Shown here piece after piece: positions 52,562-61,182 of a stretch of DNA of 64,000 nucleotides (its first letter is position 1; every line of letters starts with the position of its first letter). The translations under genes were made by a program, and so were the position numbers. Source of the DNA: Fuscovulum sp. (GTDB lineage: Bacteria > Pseudomonadota > Alphaproteobacteria > Rhodobacterales > Rhodobacteraceae); the NCBI GenBank assembly GCA_035192965.1, contig CP136571.1, positions 3,428,501 to 3,492,500 on the forward strand, read 5' to 3'. The notes beneath the pieces were generated by a model. That model ran no database searches and was not told where the DNA came from. It saw only the letters and a program-made list of their open reading frames with translations.

Positions 52562-53602
52562 TCAGGCCCCTTTCTTGTTCCATGCCGAAGTCAGTTCGGC
52601 GGTTGCTTCACGGTATGCCTTGTCAGCATCGCCCAGCTTGACGGTCTCTTTGCCCTGCCCCTTGATCGGGTCAGCATCGGCAACGAGGATGTCAAAGCGG
52701 GCTTCCACATAGGCGTCGGACTTGCCTTCAACGGCAGCGTCGCCCAGCTTGGCCACAACAGCGGCCTTGCGGATCTCCGCATCAGACTTGCCGTCGGTGA
52801 CGATGGTTGCGGCGATGGCGCGGGCCTTGCCCAGCAGATCGGCGCGGGCTTGGGCGCGGGCGTCGATTTGCGCGTCGGTCAGGACTTTGCCTTTGAGATC
52901 GTCAATCTCAGCGTCCTTTTTGGCGATTGCGGTTTCCCCGTCAGTCACTTGCTTGCGGGCGGCAGTCAGGTCGCCTTGCAGCTTCTCGATGATCGTGGCA
53001 GCGGCGTCCGCTACCTCGATAGGCAGACCGTCAACCATGACAGTCCGGGTTTTGATGGCGTCCGCCATGTCAGTCTCCTTATCGCCAATTTTCAACTCAG
53101 AACCGCCCCTCGCCTTGGCGACGATGGCAAGGTGGTTCATCCGCATGTCGCGCTGGATCGCGTCATATGGTTCGCCGTCCGGGGTAACGCCGTCGGCAAA
53201 TTCGATCTGGGACGTGTAGCCCATGCTCAATTCGCGGGTGCCGCTCTCGACAGCGGCAATCGCGGCGGCGTCCATCAGGACAAGGGGAACGCGCACGAAA
53301 GCGCCGTCGCGGATGACTTCATCGCCCGTCTGCCCTACGGCAACCGACTTCCAAGTGTCCGCCGTTACCAGATCCGATGGATGGTTGATGGTCACAGGCC
53401 GATGGGCAAAGGTTCGCATGGCCTTGTCTGCGAATACCTCATCCTCTGGACGCCAGACGCGCACGATGGGGCGGTCTGTCAGGCCGAGTTCAGCGCCGGA
53501 ATAAAGCTGTATGCCCGTGCGGGCCACCTTTGCATCGGCCACAAGGTAGCCTTCCGCCGTCCGGCGGATGCCGGAGACGGTCGCATTGTCATGCAGGATC
53601 AT
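52562..53602 (-). CDS. DUF2213 prohead protease/scaffold protein
   Basis: The protein has 346 residues. The N-terminal part (about 1-165) is the DUF2213 protease-like domain, with HRPVTINHPSD and GTRELSMGYTSQI, the probable His and Ser of an S78-like site. Residues about 200-345 are charged, coiled coil and scaffold-like (AARKQVTDGETAIAKKDAEI). Fusion of protease and scaffold in one gene is common in this head type. Confidence 0.8.
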   Translation of the reverse strand: MILHDNATVSGIRRTAEGYLVADAKVARTGIQLYSGAELGLTDRPIVRVWRPEDEVFADKAMRTFAHRPVTINHPSDLVTADTWKSVAVGQTGDEVIRDGAFVRVPLVLMDAAAIAAVESGTRELSMGYTSQIEFADGVTPDGEPYDAIQRDMRMNHLAIVAKARGGSELKIGDKETDMADAIKTRTVMVDGLPIEVADAAATIIEKLQGDLTAARKQVTDGETAIAKKDAEIDDLKGKVLTDAQIDARAQARADLLGKARAIAATIVTDGKSDAEIRKAAVVAKLGDAAVEGKSDAYVEARFDILVADADPIKGQGKETVKLGDADKAYREATAELTSAWNKKGA

Positions 53603-53639
53603 GGGGGTTTTCCTTACGGGTGTTTAGATCGCGCCGAGG

Positions 53640-53951
53640 TCAGTCTTCCGACTGCACGAATTGCAGCCCCAGTGAGGCGATCACCTCAAGGAAGTGGCCT
53701 CTCGGGTCGCCACCTTCGCGGAGGTCAATCGTCAACACCGCGATCACTGCAACCGCCTCGGCAGGCGGGTTTTCCAGCAGGGCGACAAAGCTGTCAGAAA
53801 CGTCAGCCCTGCAACCCCAATGAGTCGCCGGGGTCGCGCCAGTGGGGGACAGCGGCACGGAGTAGTTTTCCGTGCCCCAGCCCATTTTCGCGGCCAGCGC
53901 GTTAGCTGCCGCTCTTGCGCTGCCGGGGGCGATGAGGACGGCGCTTTTCAT
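53640..53951 (-). CDS. phage protein of unknown function
   Basis: The protein has 103 residues starting KSAVLIAPGSARAAANALAA. No family was recognised; the fold looks mixed alpha/beta. ATG 53951 overlaps the stop of the lectin-like gene by four bases. It belongs to the three-gene cassette inserted between portal and protease. Confidence 0.6.
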   Translation of the reverse strand: MKSAVLIAPGSARAAANALAAKMGWGTENYSVPLSPTGATPATHWGCRADVSDSFVALLENPPAEAVAVIAVLTIDLREGGDPRGHFLEVIASLGLQFVQSED

Positions 53952-55312
53952 GCTGCAATGCCTCCTATCCGCTGGGTCATCCAAGCCTCAAGCTGCGCCA
54001 GTTCGCCCGCCGATAGCAGGCGTGAGATGCCGAATGAGGCATACTCTCGCCCATTGAAGGGGAACGATGTGCCGCCTCGCCGCCCGAAGAATACAGGCGC
54101 AGTCTGATACGTCCCGGTGCCTTGGTCGGCTGCGGTTTGACCGATTTGCAGACCGTTGCGGCGCAGGATTGACACGTCGCCGGAAATGTCGCCGATACCC
54201 GTCACGACCGCTGTGTCGGGGGCTGGGAAGCCTGCTGTGCCAACCGTCGCCACTGTAGAAGAACCCGTCCCAAACGCATACGCATCACGCCCCGCCACGT
54301 CCGGCGCTTCGATGTTGAAGCGCGGGGATGGCCCCGCTCCCAATTCAAGAGCCGACGCGCGCCCCGCGTCCGAAATCTTCGCAATCGCCGTGCAAACCGT
54401 CACCTTGTCCTTGCCCGCGAAGGCAAGCGCAGGCGTCTGCATGAAATCATCTACACCGTCGTAGAGGACATGGCCGACCTGCGCGAAGCCCGGCTCTTCG
54501 ATCCGGTGGCGGGCGTAGTTGAACTGGTAATTCGTGCGGAAAGGTCCGCGCTCGAACTGAACCGCCTTGACGCGTGCGGTGTAATTTACCGTCGCGCCGC
54601 TTATCGTACGGAACACAACAGTTCCACGCGCTTGGTTCGTAGTGCCTGCGGCGAGGGTCAATGTATGTGATACAACGCCCTCTGTTGTTGATCTGAAAAC
54701 GACACTAGCGCTTCCTTCAATATCTGCCGCAGGCGCGGTTTCGCCCCGCATTTCAGCGCGAACTCCGCAATCCACAGGGGGGACTGTCCCAGCGATGACC
54801 TGCGCGCGAAAGCTGGTGGTGAATTGCTGGCCTGGGCGCGCGGCAACTCGTGACGCGGAGTGGGCCAGAGCGGATATGAATGAGACAGCCGTCGCAGTTC
54901 CAACCACAGTGTAGTCAGCATAGGGCAGTCCATCTGCGTCAATGCCTGATGCTACCCGCGTGATCGTGACGCCGTTGCTAGTAGCACTGGGCACCCAGAC
55001 TGCATTATTGCCGGGATCAGCCGATCCGTTGACAAAGTTGCGGACTCCTGACGCCGGATGCTCTGCATAGAGGGGCCGCGCACCAGCGTTGGGCTGACTG
55101 CGGTTCACACCAAGCGCCCGCCCCGTCTGCAAGGCGATGCCCTGCCCAACCAACACCGAATTGACCGCCGGGTCGGTCGGAAAAAGACTTGCGCGCGTAT
55201 TGTCGAAGAACCAGCCCACGTCGCCCGCTGCAAACAGCAACGCGGGACTCCATGCGCGACGGCCCGCCGACAGGCCAAGCCTGCCGATTGATCCAGCTCG
55301 CCCCGGCTGCAT
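53948..55312 (-). CDS. lectin-like (LamG/concanavalin-type) phage structural protein
   Basis: The protein has 454 residues. Residues about 35-90 resemble the opening of phage lectin-like proteins (FDNTRASLFPTD ... VGQGIALQTGR). The last 190 residues look like a LamG jelly roll (HVLYDGVDDFMQTPALAFAGK ... LSAGELAQLEAWMTQRIGG). It probably binds glycans. Its location in the head module is unusual for an adhesin. It overlaps the upstream gene by one base pair step (TAATG). Confidence 0.65.
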   Translation of the reverse strand: MQPGRAGSIGRLGLSAGRRAWSPALLFAAGDVGWFFDNTRASLFPTDPAVNSVLVGQGIALQTGRALGVNRSQPNAGARPLYAEHPASGVRNFVNGSADPGNNAVWVPSATSNGVTITRVASGIDADGLPYADYTVVGTATAVSFISALAHSASRVAARPGQQFTTSFRAQVIAGTVPPVDCGVRAEMRGETAPAADIEGSASVVFRSTTEGVVSHTLTLAAGTTNQARGTVVFRTISGATVNYTARVKAVQFERGPFRTNYQFNYARHRIEEPGFAQVGHVLYDGVDDFMQTPALAFAGKDKVTVCTAIAKISDAGRASALELGAGPSPRFNIEAPDVAGRDAYAFGTGSSTVATVGTAGFPAPDTAVVTGIGDISGDVSILRRNGLQIGQTAADQGTGTYQTAPVFFGRRGGTSFPFNGREYASFGISRLLSAGELAQLEAWMTQRIGGIAA

Positions 55313-55716
55313 TACTTCACCGCACAGATTGTGATGTTGCCGTCGCTGCCGTCCCTGATCACCGCGATGTGCGTGTGGCCGTCTGGAACGCGGAAATAAA
55401 ACCGCTCGTCTACAGCGAGTGGGTGGCTGTCCCCCGGCGCGGCAGTCACGGTCGATGTTCCAGTTTTGAAGAAGCAGCGCGTGTTCGCCATGACGTAGAT
55501 CTCGCGTGATGGCCCAACTGCGGGCAACGCAAACGCCGCAGTTGTTGCGCCAATGGCCCGCCTAGAAATGGTGCTGGTTGTGTGTTCTCTGGTGCCGTTT
55601 GAATAAGCGGCACCCGGCCCCGCTGTGGGGTTTCCGGCTGTGTCAAAGCCAACAACAGGCATTGCCTCGCGAATCACATTACCGCCACCAACAACATCTG
55701 GAAGAATATCATTCAT
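55312..55716 (-). CDS. small phage structural protein, unknown
   Basis: The protein has 134 residues and is beta-rich (REIYVMANTRCFFKTGTST and ERFYFRVPDGHTHIAVI). It probably belongs with the lectin-like gene that follows in the same transcript. No family was assigned. Its start lies eight bases inside the portal gene's end. Confidence 0.55.
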   Translation of the reverse strand: MNDILPDVVGGGNVIREAMPVVGFDTAGNPTAGPGAAYSNGTREHTTSTISRRAIGATTAAFALPAVGPSREIYVMANTRCFFKTGTSTVTAAPGDSHPLAVDERFYFRVPDGHTHIAVIRDGSDGNITICAVK

Positions 55717-57100
55717 CTTTTTGACCCACGTTTGTGTTCATATTGCGCTCACGTTGATCGCGGATAGGCTCCACGTCCTGCGGCGGCAGGGCCACTAGAT
55801 CATCCTCCTCGGTCGGCTCATCGCGCTCCATGCCGAACTCAGCGATAGCGCCCTCAAGCCCCGGCATAGCCCCGACCTCGATCAGCGCGTTAGCCGTGGC
55901 CTCTGCCAGCGTTGCCTCTGGGAACAGCGCAGCCTCAACCAGCGTCTTGGCTGTCTTCGCTGTCACCAGCCCGATATCGGCGCGCTCCTTTTCCGTGGTC
56001 TGCCACAGGCTCGACCATGCGCAATGCACCTCAGCAGGGCGCGACCCAAGCGCGGAACGGATCAGGCACTCATCCAGCACATACATGGCCGGGGTCAGGT
56101 CCAGTTCCTGCATGGCCTTGATGTGGTCGTAGTAGTTTTTCAGGTCGCCTTCGCCCGTAGCGTTCATACCCTTGGCGCTTGTCCCGAACAGCCGCGTAAC
56201 CGGGATATCCGCCGCCCCGGCGACGTTCTGGAAAAACCGATCCATCACATCGGGCAGATTGGCGAAGTTGGCTTGCTTCTGGCCAACCACCTCTTCTGTA
56301 TCGTGGATAAGCGTCCCGTTGATGCCTTTTGCCGTCTCTGCCAGCGAAAACCGCTTGTTAAGCTGCCGCTCGTAATTGGCCTCAGAGATGCGGTTCATCA
56401 GGCCGGGGACGCCGATGGTATCGACTTTCGCCTCGAACACCAGCGATGCGACGTTTGCGCTTGTGCCATCGGCTTGCAACATTGACTGATAGACCTTGTT
56501 CAGAACGCTGTCGCCCCAGCCCTGTTCGGCAGCGTCGTAGTAGCTCGGAACCCCTGCCCCGATCAGGATCACCACGCGCGACGGATGCACTCGCACCTGA
56601 CGTGCAGTTGCGCTCACCGTGTAGAACATCGGCTTATTGAAGCCCGCCGATGTGGGGTCCAGGTCGATATCCCCCGCCACCAGTTGAAAGCGCGAAAGCA
56701 CCGTCAGATAGCGGATGCCACCGCGCCGAACCGTTTCCGGGTTGAGCGGCAAGGACGGATCAGCATCGCCCGTGCCAATCAGCAGCGCAGCGCCGCCATA
56801 CAGCCGTGCGAGTTTCAACGCCTGCCGCAGCTTGATCCGCAGGCCAAGGCGTTTCTCCTCAGCCTCAATCGCGCTGATTTGCTCCGGCTTTGCGTTCCAC
56901 GCCCGCCACATCCGGCAAGCGTCGTCGGCTGGGATATCCACGATCTTGCCGGGAAGCCATGCACCGCGATAGGCGGCAAGCAACGCCTCCTGCGACATGG
57001 GCGTGTAGCTGTAGAAAGAGTGGGATGCCTTGTCCCGCCCATTGCCAAGGTTGGCAGTGAAGTTGGACAGCCCGTCAAATATGTTGCGGATCACGTTCAT
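55709..57100 (-). CDS. portal protein, DUF1073 family
   Basis: The protein has 463 residues and forms the DNA entry ring of the head. DUF1073 features are YRGAWLPGKIVDIPADDACR, KLARLYGGAALLIGTGD, IGAGVPSYYDAAEQGWGDS and AADIPVTRLFGTSAKGMNATGEGD. Databases group this family with Acb1, but the Acb1 phosphodiesterase domain is not present here. It overlaps terL by four bases. Confidence 0.87.
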   Translation of the reverse strand: MNVIRNIFDGLSNFTANLGNGRDKASHSFYSYTPMSQEALLAAYRGAWLPGKIVDIPADDACRMWRAWNAKPEQISAIEAEEKRLGLRIKLRQALKLARLYGGAALLIGTGDADPSLPLNPETVRRGGIRYLTVLSRFQLVAGDIDLDPTSAGFNKPMFYTVSATARQVRVHPSRVVILIGAGVPSYYDAAEQGWGDSVLNKVYQSMLQADGTSANVASLVFEAKVDTIGVPGLMNRISEANYERQLNKRFSLAETAKGINGTLIHDTEEVVGQKQANFANLPDVMDRFFQNVAGAADIPVTRLFGTSAKGMNATGEGDLKNYYDHIKAMQELDLTPAMYVLDECLIRSALGSRPAEVHCAWSSLWQTTEKERADIGLVTAKTAKTLVEAALFPEATLAEATANALIEVGAMPGLEGAIAEFGMERDEPTEEDDLVALPPQDVEPIRDQRERNMNTNVGQKDE

Positions 57101-58569
57101 AGGTTGTCCAGTGTGTAGGAGTTGCCCGCAAGCATCTCAGCGATAGCGTCCATGGCCGGGTCGCACTGGTCATCGTGACCCGAACCCAAGCCGTCGAAGT
57201 TCTGCAATTCCAAGCGCAGTGCCGGGGTAAACGTGGCATTGGCGGGCAGGTAGACTTGCCCCGATGCAATCCACGGCGCCGCGTCCAGGCCCCGCGTGTA
57301 TTTGTCCTTGTTGCGCGGGATACCCACTACCGGGATGCCCTTGCGCCGCAGCGATTGGATCAGCCCTGTGCCGCTGGCTTTATCCTCAACCTTCATTGCC
57401 CGTGGCGGCGAAGGTTGTTTGTGCTTGGACCAGAACGCAATCGCCGCGTTTTCCAGTTCCGGCGCTTCCCATTTGCCCCGCGCCTGATCGATCAGGTAGA
57501 TCCCGTTCGACGCCCTGCCCCAAAGTTGCAGGACGCTGTAATCGTTCCGCTCACCCGTCTTTTGCGCGGTATCGACATAAACGCATGTGTAGGTAAACGG
57601 CGGCAACTCATGCCACCATTGGAACCCGTCCATGTCGAACAGCGCGCCCTCAGCCGATACGGGACGACCCATGTATTGGCTGGCAAACGTGTAGCTATCC
57701 GCCTTCAGGATTTCGATCTCAGCCGCGTCGTGCTTTTCGGGCCAGAGCGGCCCTTCTGGCAGGTCATGCGGGATCGGTATCCCGTGCATCCATTCCTTGG
57801 GGTATTCCATCCCCCGCTCCACCCATACGGGCAGATCGAGATGATGCCACTTTTCGCCCGTGCCGCCTTTTAGCAGATGCCCCACAAAGTCATCGCTGTG
57901 CAGCCGCTGCATGATGACGATTATCGGCACACCGTCATGCGCCAGACGCGACCGAAACGTGTTTGTGGCCCGCTTGTTAACCGCTTGCCGCCGTGCGGGG
58001 CTGAAAGCGTCATCCGGCTTGAGCGGATCGTCAACCACCAGCGCCCCGGTAAAGCGCGCCTTATCCATGTATCCGGCCCGAAAGCCTGTGATCGGCCCGC
58101 CCGCCGCTTTTGCCAGCATCCCGCCGCCCTCGACCGTTTTCCATCGGTCTTTGGCGCTTGAGTCGGCGCGGATGCTGACCTTCTGGATTGCCTGATAATC
58201 GGGAAGCTGGATCAGGCCTTTGACCTTATCTGAGTTTTCGCGGGCAAGATCGTCAGAGAACGTCGCATGGATGAAGCGCGATGCCGGGTTGAGCAAAAAC
58301 CCCTTTGCGATGAAGTTAACAACGGCAAATTCAGTTTTCGTGTAGCCGGGCGGAACCGTGATGATCAGGCGGCTAATCTCGCCTGCCAGCACTCGATCCA
58401 GCGTTTCGGCAATCAGCTTGTGATGCGGCCCCTCGATCAGGTGCATCCCTTCGCGGGCGTGAAACATATACCTGGCGAAGTCTAGCAGCTTGCCTTGCGG
58501 GTTGACGTTAACCCTTTTGATTGAGGCCAAGAGCCTCTGGATCGATGCCAAGTCGCCTTGCTTCGTCAA
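57097..58569 (-). CDS. terL: terminase large subunit
   Basis: The protein of 490 residues is the packaging motor. The ATPase has the P-loop-like TVPPGYTKTEF and the Walker B-like ALVVDDPLKPDD. The nuclease half starts with YVDTAQKTGERNDYSV. The start is TTG at 58569 with a GGAGG site seven bases upstream, inside terS, so the two genes overlap by 62 bases. The first ATG would delete about 34 residues. Confidence 0.92.
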   Translation of the reverse strand: MTKQGDLASIQRLLASIKRVNVNPQGKLLDFARYMFHAREGMHLIEGPHHKLIAETLDRVLAGEISRLIITVPPGYTKTEFAVVNFIAKGFLLNPASRFIHATFSDDLARENSDKVKGLIQLPDYQAIQKVSIRADSSAKDRWKTVEGGGMLAKAAGGPITGFRAGYMDKARFTGALVVDDPLKPDDAFSPARRQAVNKRATNTFRSRLAHDGVPIIVIMQRLHSDDFVGHLLKGGTGEKWHHLDLPVWVERGMEYPKEWMHGIPIPHDLPEGPLWPEKHDAAEIEILKADSYTFASQYMGRPVSAEGALFDMDGFQWWHELPPFTYTCVYVDTAQKTGERNDYSVLQLWGRASNGIYLIDQARGKWEAPELENAAIAFWSKHKQPSPPRAMKVEDKASGTGLIQSLRRKGIPVVGIPRNKDKYTRGLDAAPWIASGQVYLPANATFTPALRLELQNFDGLGSGHDDQCDPAMDAIAEMLAGNSYTLDNL

Positions 58570-58960
58570 TCAAGGCCTCCACGGTCACATCTTGCGTTTG
58601 GATCGGGCCACCGTCGCGGCCTGTGAGTTCGGTTCGAACCGTGTCATTCCAGTCCTGCCGGAAGCGGTTCTTCATCTGGAAGATGTAGGATGTGGCGTTG
58701 AAGCCTTGGACGCCGCCGAACGTGGCAATGCGTCCATTTTGTTCCCACCAAGCCTGCGAACGGGCCAAAGCCTCTTTTACGGCTTTCAGAAATTCAGGAT
58801 GCTCATCCTGCCACGCCTCAAACGTGTTATAGGCAATCCCCAGTTCGCGGGCCATCTCACACTTGCCCATCCCCGTGTCGCCAAGGCCAATGACCTTATC
58901 GCACATCGCCGGATCATAGTCCGAAGGCCTGCCGCGCCCCTCTTTGCGCTTGCCTGCCAT
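58508..58960 (-). CDS. terS: terminase small subunit
   Basis: The protein has 150 residues. The N-terminal helix-turn-helix (MARELGIAYNTFEAWQDEHP) should recognise the packaging site. GFNATSYIFQMKNRFRQDW in the middle is typical of this group. An AAGGTG site precedes the ATG. An intrinsic terminator ends about 25 bases upstream, so a late promoter must be nearby or transcripts read through. Confidence 0.87.
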   Translation of the reverse strand: MAGKRKEGRGRPSDYDPAMCDKVIGLGDTGMGKCEMARELGIAYNTFEAWQDEHPEFLKAVKEALARSQAWWEQNGRIATFGGVQGFNATSYIFQMKNRFRQDWNDTVRTELTGRDGGPIQTQDVTVEALIDEARRLGIDPEALGLNQKG

Positions 58961-58984
58961 CTTGGTTCACCTTGGTCTAGAAAT

Positions 58985-59013
58985 GAAAAAACCCTCGCTT
59001 GTGGCGAGGGTTT
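58985..59013 (-). terminator. intrinsic terminator upstream of terS
   Basis: On the minus strand AAACCCTCGC-CACAA-GCGAGGGTTT is followed by a further TTT run and CATTT. It separates the GIY-YIG-like gene from the packaging genes. Confidence 0.85.
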
Positions 59014-59065
59014 CGATTGGGCATACCTATCTAGGCGAGAAAATAGCACATGTCGCGGTGCCGCG

Positions 59066-59611
59066 TCAAATGCTTACTGAGCGCGCTTGTGGCGCATATT
59101 CTTCACGTGGCAGCCTGCCCCACTTATCAATAAACTCGACGGGTTCGCACAGAAGCTCTTTGACCTCACTCATCGATGGGTCAAGCGCGCCGGGGAAGCC
59201 GCCCATTGCGAAGATGCGAACGCCTAGCTTCTGACAAGCGTTAACGATTGCCTCTGCCGCGCTAGCAGGTTCCACGATCCGCCATTCAGAAACCCTTTGG
59301 CGACCAAATGCGCTCCAGATGTTGCTCAGGGCCTCGGTTTCAACGCGCGATGCATCATATGCCATGACTTCCGCCCAAAATTGGACATTCAGCCTGAATC
59401 GAGTAATGCGCTGCAATTCCAAAAGCCTTTGCTTGAGTTGGGTCGTCCGCCCCACCTTGCAAATGCGGCTTCCCTCGCGCTGGATTACGTATAGAACCGC
59501 GCGCTGACGATCCTGTGCTATGGCGGACTTCTTTGCTTTGTCGGACCACGGCGCTTCTTGGTTGAGCCGTGGACGATGGCCCTCTACTCGGATAGGTTGG
59601 TGAATAGCCAT
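59066..59611 (-). CDS. GIY-YIG-like nuclease family protein
   Basis: The protein has 181 residues. The core AVLYVIQREGSRICKVGRTTQLKQR resembles the GIY-YIG fold start (V-Y-V...K-V-G-R-T) of the T5orf172/MUG113 branch. RVETEALSNIWSAFG supplies a glutamate where the catalytic one is expected. It could be a homing-type or accessory nuclease. It stands alone between early genes and terS. Confidence 0.6.
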   Translation of the reverse strand: MAIHQPIRVEGHRPRLNQEAPWSDKAKKSAIAQDRQRAVLYVIQREGSRICKVGRTTQLKQRLLELQRITRFRLNVQFWAEVMAYDASRVETEALSNIWSAFGRQRVSEWRIVEPASAAEAIVNACQKLGVRIFAMGGFPGALDPSMSEVKELLCEPVEFIDKWGRLPREEYAPQARSVSI

Positions 59612-59730
59612 AAGACGATGCCCTTCATCGTTTGAGGTTAGGGCCGATTGCAGGCTTCAACTGCTTTCGGCCCGACCATTGTATGTGTTCTCTAAATGTT
59701 CTCAAGCGCCTTGTGACGCTTCGCGGCGGT

Positions 59731-60060
59731 TCAAGAGGGAGGTTTGGGGAGAGGCATCCAGTGGGTTGGGGAACAATGTGCGGTGGAGCCTTTAACGCTA
59801 TAAAACAGGTTGCCGAGAAAGGATGTAGAAACCTTATCGCAGTGAAGGATTAAGCCGTCATAGTTTAGGGCGAGAAACTCGGTCCCATCCTTCGGTGCTG
59901 TCTCGATCGGCATCCACGGCGAATAGAACATCATCGCGTAGTGATACGGCAGCGGTAGTGGCGGCGTCAGTTTCTCCCTAACAACGCGTTCCCAATCGAT
60001 ACCTGCGCCGCAACCCGCGCCGAAGATGTATTCCAGTGCTTCCTTGTGAATGTCGGTCAT
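59731..60060 (-). CDS. DUF551-like phage protein
   Basis: The protein has 109 residues. The DUF551 marks are PWMPIETAPKDGTEFLALNYDG and the final HWMPLPKPP. No function is known. ATG 60060 overlaps the previous stop by one base (TGATG). Confidence 0.75.
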   Translation of the reverse strand: MTDIHKEALEYIFGAGCGAGIDWERVVREKLTPPLPLPYHYAMMFYSPWMPIETAPKDGTEFLALNYDGLILHCDKVSTSFLGNLFYSVKGSTAHCSPTHWMPLPKPPS

Positions 60061-60281
60061 CAATCATCGCCTCCTGATAGCTTCTGTATCTCAACTCGCG
60101 CCATTTTCAACTGCTCACGCAGATAACTGTTCTCTAGCTGCAAAGAGAAATGCGCTCCACGAAAGTGCAGCAACTCATCTACCAGCCCCGGACACAGCTT
60201 ATTTACGATCCAGCGCGAAACTCTACGCACAAAGCCGTTGCGCATCCACTTCGGCACAGGCCGCGCATCACTCGCACACAT
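60060..60281 (-). CDS. small phage protein, basic with C-terminal helix
   Basis: The protein has 73 residues. It is Arg-rich at the start (KWMRNGFVRRVSRWIVNK), with a probable short coiled coil at the end (LENSYLREQLKMARVEIQKL). It is unrecognised by family. It is coupled to the DUF551-like gene. Confidence 0.5.
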   Translation of the reverse strand: MCASDARPVPKWMRNGFVRRVSRWIVNKLCPGLVDELLHFRGAHFSLQLENSYLREQLKMARVEIQKLSGGDD

Positions 60282-60308
60282 CAGTGCGAACCCACTTCTG
60301 TTCTTGCA

Positions 60309-60806
60309 TCACGCAATCCTCCAAAACTTAACGCAGTGATCCAGCCCATACCGCAGCTTGTCCAAGTCACGCGGCCCCTGTCCATCCTGACACACGCGGC
60401 GCAACTCTGCCCATGCGGCCATGCCGACGCCGATGTAGATCTCCGCGCGGTCGCGTTCATCCTCCACGGCTTGCGGGCTGATTTCGTCGCCGTCACGCCC
60501 AACGGGATCGAAGTTGAGGCAAGAGCGCCCCTGCCCCACTAGCCGCGTCCGCTCAAGCAAGCCCGCCAGCAACAGGCCAGCCGCCGCTTGGTCGCCGTCG
60601 ATCATACCGCGCAGGGCAAGCCAATCAAGCATGGTGGCGCATTGGTCAACTGCAACAGTTACCCCGGCGTCGTCGCCGTCAACCAGCCGGAACATGCCCT
60701 TGGCGCGGCGCTCTGCCGTGGGTCTAGCCTTGCCGTCGCGGTCCTCCCATACGTCAGCCGTGGCGGCGATGGAGGTTTGAGATTTCTTGACCTTCCGCTT
60801 GCCCAT
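60309..60806 (-). CDS. phage early-region protein, unknown
   Basis: The protein has 165 residues. It begins with a basic stretch GKRKVKKSQTS and is mostly helical. Landmarks are QCATMLDWLALRGMID and IYIGVGMAAWAELRRV. No family was recognised; the gene position near replication suggests a regulatory or DNA-linked role. ATG 60806 overlaps the preceding stop. Confidence 0.55.
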   Translation of the reverse strand: MGKRKVKKSQTSIAATADVWEDRDGKARPTAERRAKGMFRLVDGDDAGVTVAVDQCATMLDWLALRGMIDGDQAAAGLLLAGLLERTRLVGQGRSCLNFDPVGRDGDEISPQAVEDERDRAEIYIGVGMAAWAELRRVCQDGQGPRDLDKLRYGLDHCVKFWRIA

Positions 60807-61066
60807 CACGCCACCATCCGGCTGATCTGCTTTTGGGTCAGCACATTCTCGACCCGAACCAGCCCCGACAGGTAGGCATCTCGCACCATGTCCGGATCAA
60901 AGCCTGCCCACTCGCACACTCGCCGGAAGTCCTTGCGGCCCGATTTGATCCAGGCATGAGCGTCGGACTTGTTGCGGCGGGCCTCAGCCGAAGTGATCGG
61001 GCGGGTGGCGTCGTAAAGCGCCAGCAAAAGGGCCGCTTGCCAGAGGTTGCGCTCTGGGCAGATCAT
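60806..61066 (-). CDS. small phage early protein, unknown
   Basis: The protein has 86 residues. PERNLWQAALLLALYDAT is followed by ARRNKSDAHAWIKSGRKDFRR and VCEWAGFDPDMVRDAYL, a layout seen near phage replication genes. It may bind DNA through the basic helix. It is the first gene after the AT-rich region. Confidence 0.6.
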   Translation of the reverse strand: MICPERNLWQAALLLALYDATRPITSAEARRNKSDAHAWIKSGRKDFRRVCEWAGFDPDMVRDAYLSGLVRVENVLTQKQISRMVA

Positions 61067-61182
61067 TGGGCGTTCCGAGTGGTTTTAGTCATCTTGCGTC
61101 CTCACAGGACGCGGCGAAGGTTTGGCCTGCACAACATACCAAACAGGCCAAGCCCCATGGAAGGGGAAAAGTGCCTTTGGGT

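Noticed and set aside
55709..57100. Portal protein as an active anti-CBASS Acb1 enzyme
   Set aside because: DUF1073 is filed with Acb1 in databases, but Acb1 activity needs a separate phosphodiesterase domain with two HxT motifs. Only one HDT occurs here, inside the portal body, and the length fits a plain portal.
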